Source: Castanea sativa (lineage: Eukaryota > Streptophyta > Magnoliopsida > Fagales > Fagaceae). From it: a stretch of 64,000 bases of DNA. Below, one piece after another: positions 1 to 10,765 of this stretch. The stretch lies in assembly GCF_040712315.1 (NCBI RefSeq), contig NC_134015.1, positions 46,890,464 to 46,954,463 of the forward strand. Direction: 5' to 3'. The notes beneath the pieces are model-generated. The model ran no database searches. It had not been told where the DNA came from and saw nothing but the letters and a program-made list of their open reading frames with translations. Positions within the stretch are counted from its first letter, which is position 1; every line of letters starts with the position of its first letter. Made by a program: the position numbers and the translations under genes.

Positions 1-1101
1 CAATTGTAGAAATATGAAAGAAGGACGTGTTTCGATCACCAAAAGTGGCAGCATTTATTCTAGATTTAAGAGCCCAATATTCTTCTTCCTACATAAGGAT
101 TAGAGAATATTCTGAAATCAAATGCTGCTCCAGATTCAGGAGAAAATCATTTGGATTATTAGCTAAAGCCTTCTGAGCACCAAGAAGTCTAGCTAATAAC
201 CTCCTCTTCTTAGTGAACAAATTCCCAAACACATCAATATTCCATCATTTAGCACTATTAACAAACTCCAAAGTTGCCTCCTGTAAACCTCTATTGTCAG
301 CCCAAGCTCGCTGAACAACCCTCGGAAAATCTTGATGGAATAACCACATGGTTTGGAAGCGAAAAGGTTTATTCTGTTGATTCACATTCACTCTACATAA
401 CTCAATCAAGACTGGATAGTGATCCGAGAAAACCCTAGGAAGATGAGTCACTGAAGCTTCCGGATAAAGTATGCGCCAAGAAGGATTAGCAAAACACCTG
501 TCTATCCTCTCCAAAATCAAATTAGATATGTGTCTACGATTTGTCCATGTGAACTTCGGACCCGCAAAACCCAAATCTATCATATTACAATCATCAAGAC
601 AATCCTTTAAATCTAAGGCTCTATTTAAATTTACACGGTTACCACCAAATTTATCATCAGCACAAAGAACCTCATTGAAGTCTCCCAGCATCAGCCAAGG
701 TAAATTATGGAGATGTGCAATAGTTTTCAAATTTTTCCCATAAAATTCTTCTTTCAACTAACCTAGGACTAGCATAAATAGCTGATAATAGCTAGGTAAG
801 GTTGGAAGAACGCACCTTAACAGTAACGTGTATTTCCTGCTCAATGGATGATAGAGCAAGAACTTCCACCTCCTCTAACTTCCAAAGAATCTACAATCCC
901 CCAGTATAGCCAATTGTGTCTATTGTAATATATCCATCAAAAGGCAGTCCTTCAATTATCTTTGCTGCCCTGTCTCCTCCCACTCTCGTTTCTGTCACCA
1001 CAAGGATAGAAGGTCGATGATTAATCGCCATTTCAAAAATCCTTCGCTTAAAATCCGGATTCAAAGCTCCTCTGTAGTTCCAAAGTAGAACATTCATTTT
1101 G
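1..1101 (-). pseudogene. LINE ORF2, AP-like endonuclease part, broken and truncated by window edge
   Basis: This is the N-terminal endonuclease of the LINE polyprotein, which nicks target DNA to prime reverse transcription. It begins at MNVLLWNYRGALN (about 1099) with the catalytic Asn, then VVTETR with the catalytic Glu. The frame is lost near 890 and recovered at 757-245, where MLGDFNEVL (Asp), LILERIDRCFAN and SDHYPVLIEL (Asp-His pair) complete the fold. A stop at about 245 is followed by readable homology in another frame to base 1 (EEEYWALKSRINAATFGDRN), the stretch that leads to the reverse transcriptase. The frame breaks make it nonfunctional. Confidence 0.75.
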
Positions 1102-1353
1102 ACAAATTGACTTAATGGGACCTCTATTTCTGGTGGATTAGTATTCATTGCAACTACTTCCACCATACTCCACCCCATCCTCCTCAGAAGATCCTTGGAT
1201 GCCCTCCAATCCGACTTCCAAATTATCATGTGTTTCAAAATGCCTAGGATATCCTCCCTGCAGCTCAGAAGTACATCGCAATTCTTCACCAGAGCCATAA
1301 TTTGAATCAATTTCAGCGTTGGATGATTTCCCATGTGTGCCATGGCCATCCCT

Positions 1354-3202
1354 CTAAAATCCACAAGCTTCCTCTCCTGAATAATCTACTCGGATTCGTC
1401 CCAATGGGAAACAATTGATGGCCTCCTTTGCCTGCTCAACTCCTCCGACATGTTCCATCGAGACCTTTGGAACATCCATAAGGAACCTCCACCACGGGTT
1501 GGGCATGTGAACCCATGCTCTGTGCTCCAATGGAAGAGACCCCAACCTGATGTTTTTCGGTGTTATAGGAAACAGATGCTTCCAAGCTTGCCCCAGCTCT
1601 GTCTCAAACCAACCTAGAGTCTCCGTTGGCGCCGCTCTTATCTGAAATATTATCTCGTCTGGAATGGCCACCACACGATTCTTGTACCAGATGGCCCAAC
1701 CGAACTGAGGCAGAAGGGTTAACCCCATCAGTAGCTGCTCCATATTTAACTAGAATACCACTCCCTGAACCTCTTAATGATAAACCCAGATCACTCTTAC
1801 CCTCAATGCTATGAGACAACCGTTTATGGCTTTTGGAGTTTTTTTGGTTCTTAGAACTTCTAATCCCCAAACCTTCACTACCCTTACCTTTATTTTTTAC
1901 TACAGCTTTCCTTTTGTTACCTGAAGCTTGTATCATGTCTTGCTGGCACTCAACATGTGGATTCGCGAAGCTCTCTTCCATCACACAATCGTTTCTCATC
2001 TCAAGAGTAATCTCCAGATTTTGGGCTGCCACTTTAGGAGCAATCTCTTTACTAGATTCTGCCGAAACATTTTGCAAGATTTGGGCTGCCACAGCACGTG
2101 TGGACACTTCTCTAGAATCAACTGGATCCCTTAAGTGTATATCACTTGGATTTGACTTGTCAAGACCTTTACCTGCCGAAAATTATATCCTATACCCGGC
2201 ATATATGCCAGGTGTCTCACACAGGGCGGGCCCCACACACTACATGTGCTAGAACTTGCGCAAGGTCCGAATTGCCCTTATTTCCCACCTGGGAGGAGTT
2301 ATCCAACTTAATTGGTCCACTTGGTTTTCCCGTCCTAGCCAATCCCCTCTTCCTCGTGACTACCATCCAAGGCCCGTAGTTAGGCTCGGATTGAATTGCG
2401 TCACTCATTTCAGTTGTTTTCAACGAGGCTTGAGTGTCATCATCTCCACTTGGTTTCCTAACTTTCAGTCCACAGTTTTCCTCTTTATGTCCAAGCTTAC
2501 CACAGCAGAAACAGAGAGAAGAAATTCCCTCATATAAAACTTTTTGAACTAACTTTCCCACCCAAATTGAGCTAATAAGAGGTTTATCTAAATCAATCTG
2601 AACGCACAACCTTGCGTAACCTCCTCTGGTCTCTGATGCCGTATAAGAGTCAATGCACAAAACAGGTCCAATGACACTCCCAATTCCTTCAGCACAGAGG
2701 CATCATAGAACTCAATTGGCAATTCAGGAAATCTAACCCCGACTGCCATTGATGTAAACTTAGCCTCAGAAGCTTTAAAATAAGGTTCCCAAGGCTTGAT
2801 TGCAAGAAAATGCTCCCCTATAAACCAAGGACCTCCCCGGAGCACCTTATCAAAATCATCACTACAACTTAAGCGAATCAGGAAAAAACCTCTACCTAGA
2901 GTCACGCAATCCATTTTTGCTGTAGGTTTCCATAAAGCATTGATTTTAAAAGTGAGGTAGTGAAACCCAACAGATCTACCATACACTTTTACTATCAAAG
3001 CTTTCGACCAAGGAGCTCTTATACGGGCTTTGGTTTCTTTGGACAGTTTCACCTCAGCCATACCTTCAGTTAAAGGCTCCATTTCAGCTTTCGAATCGTA
3101 ACCTTCCTCCCAATCTTTGTCAAACTTAAAAGCTTGCTCATATGCTCCCGAAATATCTCCCACGAGGCTATCCTTATAGCTTACTAATTTCCTAGGTTGC
3201 AA
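1354..3202 (-). pseudogene. LINE ORF1 (DUF4283 + CCHC zinc knuckle), frameshifted
   Basis: ORF1 is the nucleic-acid-binding protein that packages LINE RNA. The first open piece (3202-2588) is 204 aa and shows the plant DUF4283 pattern: GRGFFLIRLSCSDDFDKVL, then GGPWFIGEHFLAIKPWEP. After about 2680 the homology moves to another frame (2660-2217), where GGYARLCVQIDLDKPL precedes a knuckle CFCCGKLGHKEENC of the form CX2CX4HX4C. A low-complexity basic linker follows in the pieces 2107-1604 and 1743-1354. At least two frameshifts separate these parts, so no complete protein can be made. It lies directly upstream of the endonuclease ORF2, the normal L1 order. Confidence 0.75.
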
Positions 3203-3310
3203 GAAGCTTCTTGCACCACTACTTTCCTTGAATTTTTTAATGTTGCGCTGCAGCTCATTTTCTTCTTCGCTAGTGCGCTAGGCTGGTGTGGAGAACTCAA
3301 CTTCCATCTT

Positions 3311-4072
3311 TTTCCAACTCCTTCAACTATCAATTATTACTAAACTATCAACTATTAACTATTAATGTAAAGTTGTAAACACATACAATGAAACTTTTTC
3401 TTTTTTAACTGAAAAGACAAAGCAGATTCGAGTGTCTTAAAAGAAAAAAACTAAAATCAAAGGAATGTTGTTTTTAATGAAAATCATTTTTCAATTTCGG
3501 ACAGCAAGGACGTGTAACTAATAACTATTGGTTTTTATATTCAGGCTCATGATCTCACACCCACATTTGTTGTGGGGTACAATGGACATGTAACCCTATA
3601 ATGCGCGCACACAGACACGGATGCAAATATAGGTATGAGTATGACACAGTGATACGAACAATCATATCATCATCCCTCGTTAGCTTGTAGGGGAGTAATA
3701 AGGAATTAGCTGTTGGCTCGTTACTTTATCAATCCTTGCTACAAACTTTGGAGCATTTAGAACACAATTCAAATATATATATTTTTTGATAGATAGATAG
3801 AAGGATAAGGTTTTTTTCCAAATTAATTTTTGAACTATCCCACAAATTTTGACAACAATAATAGCAATACAAATTTTGGTACAATCTACATATGCCAATA
3901 AAAGAATTAAGAGTTTGTCTGACATATTGTGTCCGGATTTAAATAAAAGTTCAGTTGACCATGTATGTATTAATTAATTTCCTTGTGGAAATGTGTACCA
4001 TGTACAACAAATATTAACAAACATTAGTGGTAAGATAATTATTTATGTCTTCTTAAAAGGATTTTAGTACTT
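3311..4072. other. AT-rich intergenic DNA with a copia-like scrap
   Basis: I see no gene here. The stretch 3542-3720 shares two short blocks with 16060-16290: GCTCATGATCTCA, and GCTTGTAGGGGAGTA near 3684. The second block looks like the polypurine region that precedes the 3' LTR of plant Ty1/copia elements, so this is probably a scrap of the same family. The rest is AT-rich and featureless. Confidence 0.4.
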
Positions 4073-4077
4073 CCTAT

Positions 4078-6171
4078 TGTGGTGGGCCTTTCTGTACTTC
4101 TAGGTTGGACTGCTTCCTGCCGCGTTATGGCCCAATAGTTTTGGGGTAGGAGAGTTGGGATTGGCTCGACTAGAACTCACCTCAAGTCAGCTTGTGCGCA
4201 AGCTAGGACCCCTTTGTTAAGACCTTGGTTACATGCCCACAGCAGATGATGCTGTTACAAAAATGTTATAGCAGAAGAGTATAATATGACAAAATAAGAA
4301 GAATATATTTGTTGCCGGCCAAAGAAAATGATTAAACCACTTTCTTGGTAAAGAGAAAAAAAAAACACAGTTATATAAGTATAGAAGAAATAGGTTAGTA
4401 ACAACAATAAAAGAAAAAGAAATAATATTAATGCATGCTCAGTAAAAAAAGAATGGTTAGTCTGTCGTGCTTGGCTCCTTAAGAGTCTTAAGTCCAAGAA
4501 GGGAACCACTCTTTAGCGTGGGCAATATCATAGGGAAATCCTACCACAGAAATTGCTCACTTTGAAGGAATGGGTCTAAATGGCTTATCCTCGAATCCTT
4601 TAACCTTACTAGAGAGTAGGCTATTGAGAGAGAGAGAGAAGGGAGTAGCCTATTGGTGCATGCCCCTATCACACTCTTGCTTCCTCACTCTCTATTTTCT
4701 TTATATTCTCCATTTTCTTTCTTTTTCCTATGTTCCCTCTTTTATTTCTTATCTTTCGTTTCTTTTCTTTCTTGCTATTTTCTCACTTGCTTTTCTTTGT
4801 TTGTCTCTCGTTGTTTTTCCTACTCTTCTTGCTTTCTTTGCTTGCCTCCTTTTTGCTATGCACAGCCAAGGCCTTGTTATACTGCTTGTCATGATAAGTT
4901 TTATTATTTTACCCCTCAACTACTTTTGTCCTGGTGTGGGTGTCCTTCCCAGACCACCCACTGGTCTATCGGCTTCCCAACCATCACTACTTCCCTGTGC
5001 TGGCCGTGCCATGTTCCGATCCCAAACAAAAGAGTTTTTGTTTTGTTTTCTTGCTTTCCGTGGCATTTCCATTAGGATAAGGGTTGGGTATTATCTCTTA
5101 CTAACTCCAATGGCATGCACCTAGTGATTTCAGCTTACCCTTCCCTCTTTTAGGTAGTATGTCATCCCAGTAGGATATTTCTCCCAAAAGAGTTTGAGCG
5201 GGAACCCCAGAATAGACTTCCATCTTCTCCCCATTGCCAGACTATACCTTCTCTTACCTCTAACCCATGGCCCACTACTCCTATATTGATTGGGTACAAG
5301 TGGGTGGTGTTTGAGTCTTGTGCATGCTCCACTTCCATGTGAGTCCATGGCATGTCTGATGTTCATTCATTTGCCATGGTCTAGGGCTTGTCTGGTCTTT
5401 GCTACATGTTTTGCTACTCATCCTTAACCTCTTGTGATGTGGATGAGTCACTAGGTCTTCATTCTTTGTATCTTGCTTCCTCCCTAGGCTGGGTTTTGCT
5501 TGGGCATGTGCCTTTCCTTCTTCAATCCAACCCTTACCTTCTCTTACTTTTAGTTTTGGGTCAGCTGACACTTCTGCCACGCTGTCTCATTGCTTCTGCC
5601 ATGTTTTTTTCAACTCAACTTATGCTTGCTGGGCCTCCTTTGGGCTTACCATATACTTTTCATTTTCTCAATTTGCATTGCCTAGTACTTCTGCTGAGTT
5701 AATTTTCACACTATCTTAGGCTTCCTTGGCCTATCTTATTCCTTTGGGCATCTTCGGCCCGCTTCATTCTTTTGGGCATCCTTAGCCCATTCCAATTCCT
5801 CATTCCCATGGGCTTTTGCTAAATCTTTCGGACTTCCCCAGCCCAATTACCATTTCTTTCACTTTCGGGGTTTATTGGCCTTTGTACCAACCTTATTTAC
5901 TAACTCCTTCCTTTGGGATCCTTCGGCCCCTTTTGCTTGCTTTCCATTTTTTATAGTTCCCATGGGCTTACTACTTCTTTCTTTGGGCTCCCTTGAGTCC
6001 GCTTGCTTTCTTTGGGGCTCTTTTAATATTCTACAGGCCCATAGACCATTATTCTTGCCATTTGGGCTTAATAGTTTTCTTATCACTTTGTTAATTCTTC
6101 TTCCTTATTCCCTCCCATATTGTTGGCCTTCTTCTGGCTATTAGGCCCTCTTACAAAAGTGGGCATCAACA
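4078..6171. mobile_element. Solo LTR, 2.1 kb, with perfect 5-bp TSD
   Basis: The block begins TGTGGTGGGCC and ends GGGCATCAACA, so it has the TG...CA ends of an LTR. It is flanked by the direct repeat CCTAT at 4073-4077 and 6172-6176. There is no coding domain inside. The open frames are pyrimidine-rich low complexity (4650-4850), followed by degenerate repeats of a TTTGGGCATCCTTAGCCC-like motif at 5715-6010. The best explanation is a single LTR left after LTR-LTR recombination of a large retrotransposon. The family could not be assigned and the orientation is unknown. Confidence 0.75.
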
Positions 6172-7371
6172 CCTATCAAAACAAGTGATGGACATAGAGT
6201 TAGAGATCACATGCAAGACTCTTAGTCACTAATCACATAATGAATGATCACGTGGTTCACTAAGCTTAGTATATGCACAAGCCATGCTAATCTAAGCTAC
6301 AAATGGTACACAAAGTTCAATGTTCAACCACAAGTTACAAACATTCTAGTACTGTAGTACACACACATTCCTTTGGAGAAAAAAAATTGCTTCTTAAGCT
6401 ATCATTTTTATTTAAATCTCACCACTATAGATTCTAACCAATAAATAACAAGTTTGAGTCACATGTTCTCATTTTATGCTAGAGCAATGCTAGAATCAGA
6501 AAAAGTCTATAAATTTTGCCACAACTTGCCATGTTGGTAAGTTGTGAATAGTAAAGGTTTGGATCCACTATTCTACCACCACCACTCATAGCTTACCACA
6601 TAACAAGTTGTAGCAAAAGCTATTGACTTTTTCTTTTTTTTTTCCCTATCATTTTCCTTTCATGTTTATCTAGTATTTATTAATCTTCATTATATGAACT
6701 CAAGCCAAGTTTTAGCTTGAAGTTAAAATCATTCTAAAACATAAGTCAACAAGCTCAAGTCAATTATATTGCCACGAAAATATATATTTTCAAACTATTG
6801 ATGCATACAAGCTACTATCTTAATTTGAGATAGTGACTTAAAATAAATCAAAAAGACATTGAACTATTCACGTTTAAGTGGGGTGATTGATTATAACAAA
6901 CCTCTTAGACTCTGAAAAATAACAAAGCTCTTAGAGCTCCGAAAATGATTAATATCTTGCTAAAAAAACTAAATATTACAACTATTTCTAGTTTGTTTGG
7001 TGCAAAGGTAGTTGTGGGATTGAATTTGATATTTGAAGCTAAATAGTAAGATTTTGTGGATTAAAAAAAGTAAATTTTTGTGGCGTTTCACTCCACTGTT
7101 TTCTTTTAGGGACACTTTAAAATTCAATTATCATGTCGATGCAATTTTTTGGGGTTTATAACTCTGTTGCTTTTTAGGGACAATTTTTGTTGGGTTTGAT
7201 TTTTGATGGATGCTAGTGGAAAGAAGAAAATTGTAATAGAGAGAGAAAAGTAGTTATGTACTAAGAAATATAGTGCGAGTGTGGCTTCCAAGAGACTAAA
7301 AATAATAATAAAAAAGAGCTGCAGATTGAGTTTTTTTTTTTTTTTTTTAATTTATTCTTTAAAGTTGTTGG

Positions 7372-7540
7372 CACTACAAAAAATTCATCCTACACTAGCC
7401 TTTTTTGTTTCAGTGCTTTTCAAAACCACCATAATAGGTCAACCTATAGCAGCGCTTTTAGAAACCGCTGATATAGGTTAACCTATTACGGTAGTTTAAA
7501 GACAACCCTTTCTAAACTGCTGCTATAGGATTAAATTTTC
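7372..7540. mobile_element. CACTA (En/Spm-type) terminal fragment
   Basis: The stretch starts CACTACAAAAAATTC, the typical terminus of CACTA transposons. It continues with short direct and inverted subterminal motifs built on AACCGCTGATATAGGT and AAACTGCTGCTATAGG. Upstream block B, at the equivalent place (about 17350-17400), lacks it, which supports insertion. No opposite TAGTG end or 3-bp TSD is visible, so this is probably a truncated end or a strongly deleted element. Confidence 0.6.
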
Positions 7541-10152
7541 AATTTTTTATTATTATTTGTTTATTTTTTAATGTGGCTTTTTTTCTTTTCTTATGATGCG
7601 GATATGGCGTTTTCAATAGCAATTAGAATTTTTGTTTTTTTGTTTTTTTAATCTTACTAGCCACATGTGTGCTAGGTGAGCATTCCATCAACCATATCAA
7701 CAACTTCCATCACCGAGAGATGATGACACTAACCAAGATGAAATATTTTTGAAAAACTCAAAGACCCAAAAAAAAAAAAAACCCCCAAAATATAAGACCA
7801 AAAAGGTGTTTTGCCTATTAATTATAATAGATCCTAACCATTTAAAATTCAATCTATTTTGTTATTTCATGGTTTAGAATCTTCCAATTAAATATTTTTT
7901 GGATTTAACACAGCGTTTAGATTTCTACATCATTCCTCTCAATTTCACTTGAAATGAGAAGAGTTCTTTTTACCTTTGAGATTTTACTTTCAAAATCTAT
8001 CAGTTTATAAACTATCACTGTTTTAACATTTGTAAATATGTGGCACAACATAATATGATTTTTTTTTTCTCTTTTTTTTTAAAAGAAGTTTAAATATGAA
8101 ATTTGATTATTATGGTAATTAATAAGACATTTATTATGACTGTGTTTGCATATAAAAATATATATTCTACCATTTAAAGCAAATATCATGTATCAAGATT
8201 TCTTTTACAAGAATCATGTGTAGATATTTTAATGGAGGGTTTAAGTATAGAATAAAATTGAAATTCAATTAAAAATGTATATATTAAAATAATAACATTT
8301 AAAATTGTGAAATCTCAAAATCTTATGTCATAATATTATGGACAAAGTTTAGTTACAAAATTGGTTGTAGCCTTAAACTATAATCTTACACAATGTTTTT
8401 TTTATTAGATGTGAATTTTGACAAATCTACCATTAGATTACATCTTCTTTTTATATCCTCCATGATTGCAAAATTTCAAGAAAATTAAAGATCAATAGCA
8501 TCAATAAATTATTTAAATTGCAAGTTTTCGTAGTTTAAAATTATGCATAAAATATAAATTCATAGATCATATTGTAAATAATATTCGACTGACACAAAAT
8601 TTGACATTTGTATTAGGGGTGTAAAGAACATGTAATTCAACATTTAGATTTTCAAAATATGTAGTAAAATTTATTTATTGAGTAAGGTTGTAGCCTAAGG
8701 CTACAGCTAATTTTCTAGCTAAACTTTGTTCTAATATTATAAGATCAACCAAAAATCAAATTGCTTCCGTTTTTACATGTTTATAGATTATAGATTCGAG
8801 ATCATATAGATATATAATCTCAGCCCTAATAAAGTTAGGGTCATGTTAACTGGTGCTCTTAGAGAAATTTTTAATAAACTATTTTAGAAAAGTCTTGACA
8901 CAAGTTTTAAAAGAAATATAAAAAGCTGTAAAAAAAAATTTTTATTTTATTTTTTCATAAAAGGTTTCTAAAAATATATCATAAACTAATACCGGAATTG
9001 TATGGGGCAATCCAAACTTATCTGATATGATAAATAAGAGGCAGAGTGGATGTATATATTTTTATATTTTTTGGTTATATGGAATAAGAAAACACTCATA
9101 AATTAAAATAATAGATAAGCTCACCATCAAAGTAAAACCCAAAGGGATATAAGTATCACCACCCAAAAAAATTTAAATAAGGATGTAGAACTAAATTAGC
9201 TTACCACTAAATGGGATACAAAATATCACTACCAAAAAAAATATATATAGAAACCGAAACTCACCACCCAAAGCTAAATATTACATTTTCAAGACCATGA
9301 CTAATAGGAACTATAAACAAAATAAATGACTTGTTTGTCTAGAAGAACTAAAATATAAAAGCAAAATATTCCCTAGGAAAACTTCAATTATATGTTATTT
9401 GACTTCTTGAACAAAATAAGCTATTAATCTTTAAATAACTTTTGAAATTGTGGAGAAATTCATTCAAAATAATAGCCATATTTGCTACCACTTTATTCTG
9501 GTGTCATAAGACAATGTCCTCAGGACATTCATTCATATTTTCCACAAATCCAATTTTACTTGACCCATGGGCAGAAAATCAGCCCATCCCAAGTGAACAA
9601 GTGGGCTACCAATACCATGGCAGGTCTTGAGCTTGGGCTTTGTACTTATTAAGTCACAGATGATGCCTCCACTAGGTTCGCATTTCAAGGTTTCGCTTTC
9701 AGGGATTCTCTGCTGTCTCACCGACCTCCAAAGTTTTTTTTAGCTGTGTGGGATTTGGGTTAGGTTTATACGAAAAAAAGGATATTTTGACTTCATTTTT
9801 GTAGCATTTTAAATTGCATGGTACACTCACCTCGATGGATACTAAAATAGTAAAATATTTATTAAAAAAAAAACACAGCAATCTTTTTCAAAGCTAAAAA
9901 AATTGGTAACATTCAATAAAGAGAAAGCTAAATTGGAAACTATATCGGTCTCCTTTGTCTCTCATTCATATTGACAAAAGCAGTACCAATATTAAATTAA
10001 AAATTGTTCCACGCGTTTTAAAGGTGGCCCTCCACCTTAGTCCCTTCATCGTGACCTTACTGTTTCTGTATCACTCCCCGTAGAATCTACGTCATGACTA
10101 ATGGTGGTCCACTTGTTTCTTTACAATGGGAACCTATCCTCTCCATTCCCAT

Positions 10153-10158
10153 TTGACC
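10153..10158 (+). promoter_or_regulatory. Candidate W-box (TTGACC) in a conserved CRK upstream block
   Basis: A TTGAC core, the WRKY binding site, sits about 610 bp upstream of the CRK-A start. It lies in a block (GGAACCTATC...CATTTGAC) that is conserved upstream of CRK-B (TTGACT at 40053-40058) and CRK-C (48443-48448). CRK genes are often induced by pathogens through WRKY factors. The core is short and could be chance, and the distance differs among the three genes. Confidence 0.3.
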
Positions 10159-10765
10159 GTAGAAAAAAAAAAAAAAAAAACCCACCGCTTGGATGTTAAG
10201 AAAGATTGATACGTCTTGTATTGTGTCGGATCACCTGTGTATAAAAATAGATATTTATTCGAATCATATTGTGTTTAGTATTTTTTTTTTGTTACGTATT
10301 TTATTTAATTTTTAATTTTTGTGTGAAGTAAATTATTGAGTGTAAAATTGAATTTTAGTTGAAATTTAAATTATTTTTTAAAATAGAGTCCAATTTTGTA
10401 TTATATGTTCATATAATTTTTTTTAATATTTCTGACAAGTAAATTATTAAATATAAAAACTGAAAAATTTAAATTCAATAAAATAGTAAAAAACAAGTAT
10501 AATTTAAATTGTTTTACCACGGGTTACACGCTGATTTATTTTAAGTACCGTGAATTTCGGTATTTTTTATTATTTTTATTTCATTTTATCACCTAGAAGC
10601 ACCCAATGAAACACCTCAGCAATACCGTCAGCATTAGCTTCACAGTGCTATAGTCAAAAACAATTTGTGCAAGTAACATACACATTGTGTCTTGCATCCC
10701 AACTAACCGTGTGAGTTTTTAAAGATCTTTCATTCAAGGTCTGTACATCTTTGTATCGATCTTCA

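Larger units (their letters stand above)
1..3310 (-). mobile_element. L1-like LINE retrotransposon, 5' part, degenerate
   Basis: This is a non-LTR retrotransposon on the minus strand. Its 5' end lies near 3310 and it runs off the window at base 1. Reading leftward it has an ORF1 with a DUF4283-type domain and a CCHC knuckle, then an ORF2 that begins with an AP-type endonuclease. Reverse transcriptase is expected to the left of base 1. Both ORFs are broken by frameshifts, so the copy is dead. Neither the target-site duplication nor the poly-A tail can be seen, because the 3' end is outside the window. Confidence 0.85.
6380..10765. repeat. Upstream block A of the CRK array (5' region of CRK-A)
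   Basis: This is AT-rich noncoding DNA that recurs, diverged, at 16440-18653/20067-20170 (block B) and 20390-27118/39757-41936 (block C). Markers shared by all three include CTCAAGCCAAGTTTTAGCT, TTGGGGTTTATAACTCT-like text and CAATCTTTTTCAAAGCTAAA. The last ~700 bp before the ATG also match blocks C and D around ACGTCATGACTAATGGTGG and CAGTGCTATAGTC. The block is therefore part of the duplicated unit and holds the CRK-A promoter. A CACTA end is inserted at about 7372. Confidence 0.7.

Noticed and set aside
4570..5124. 184-codon hydrophobic ORF in the 4.1-6.2 kb block
   Set aside because: Composition follows a pyrimidine-rich tract inside a solo LTR; overlapping frames are equally hydrophobic, so it is not a membrane protein gene.
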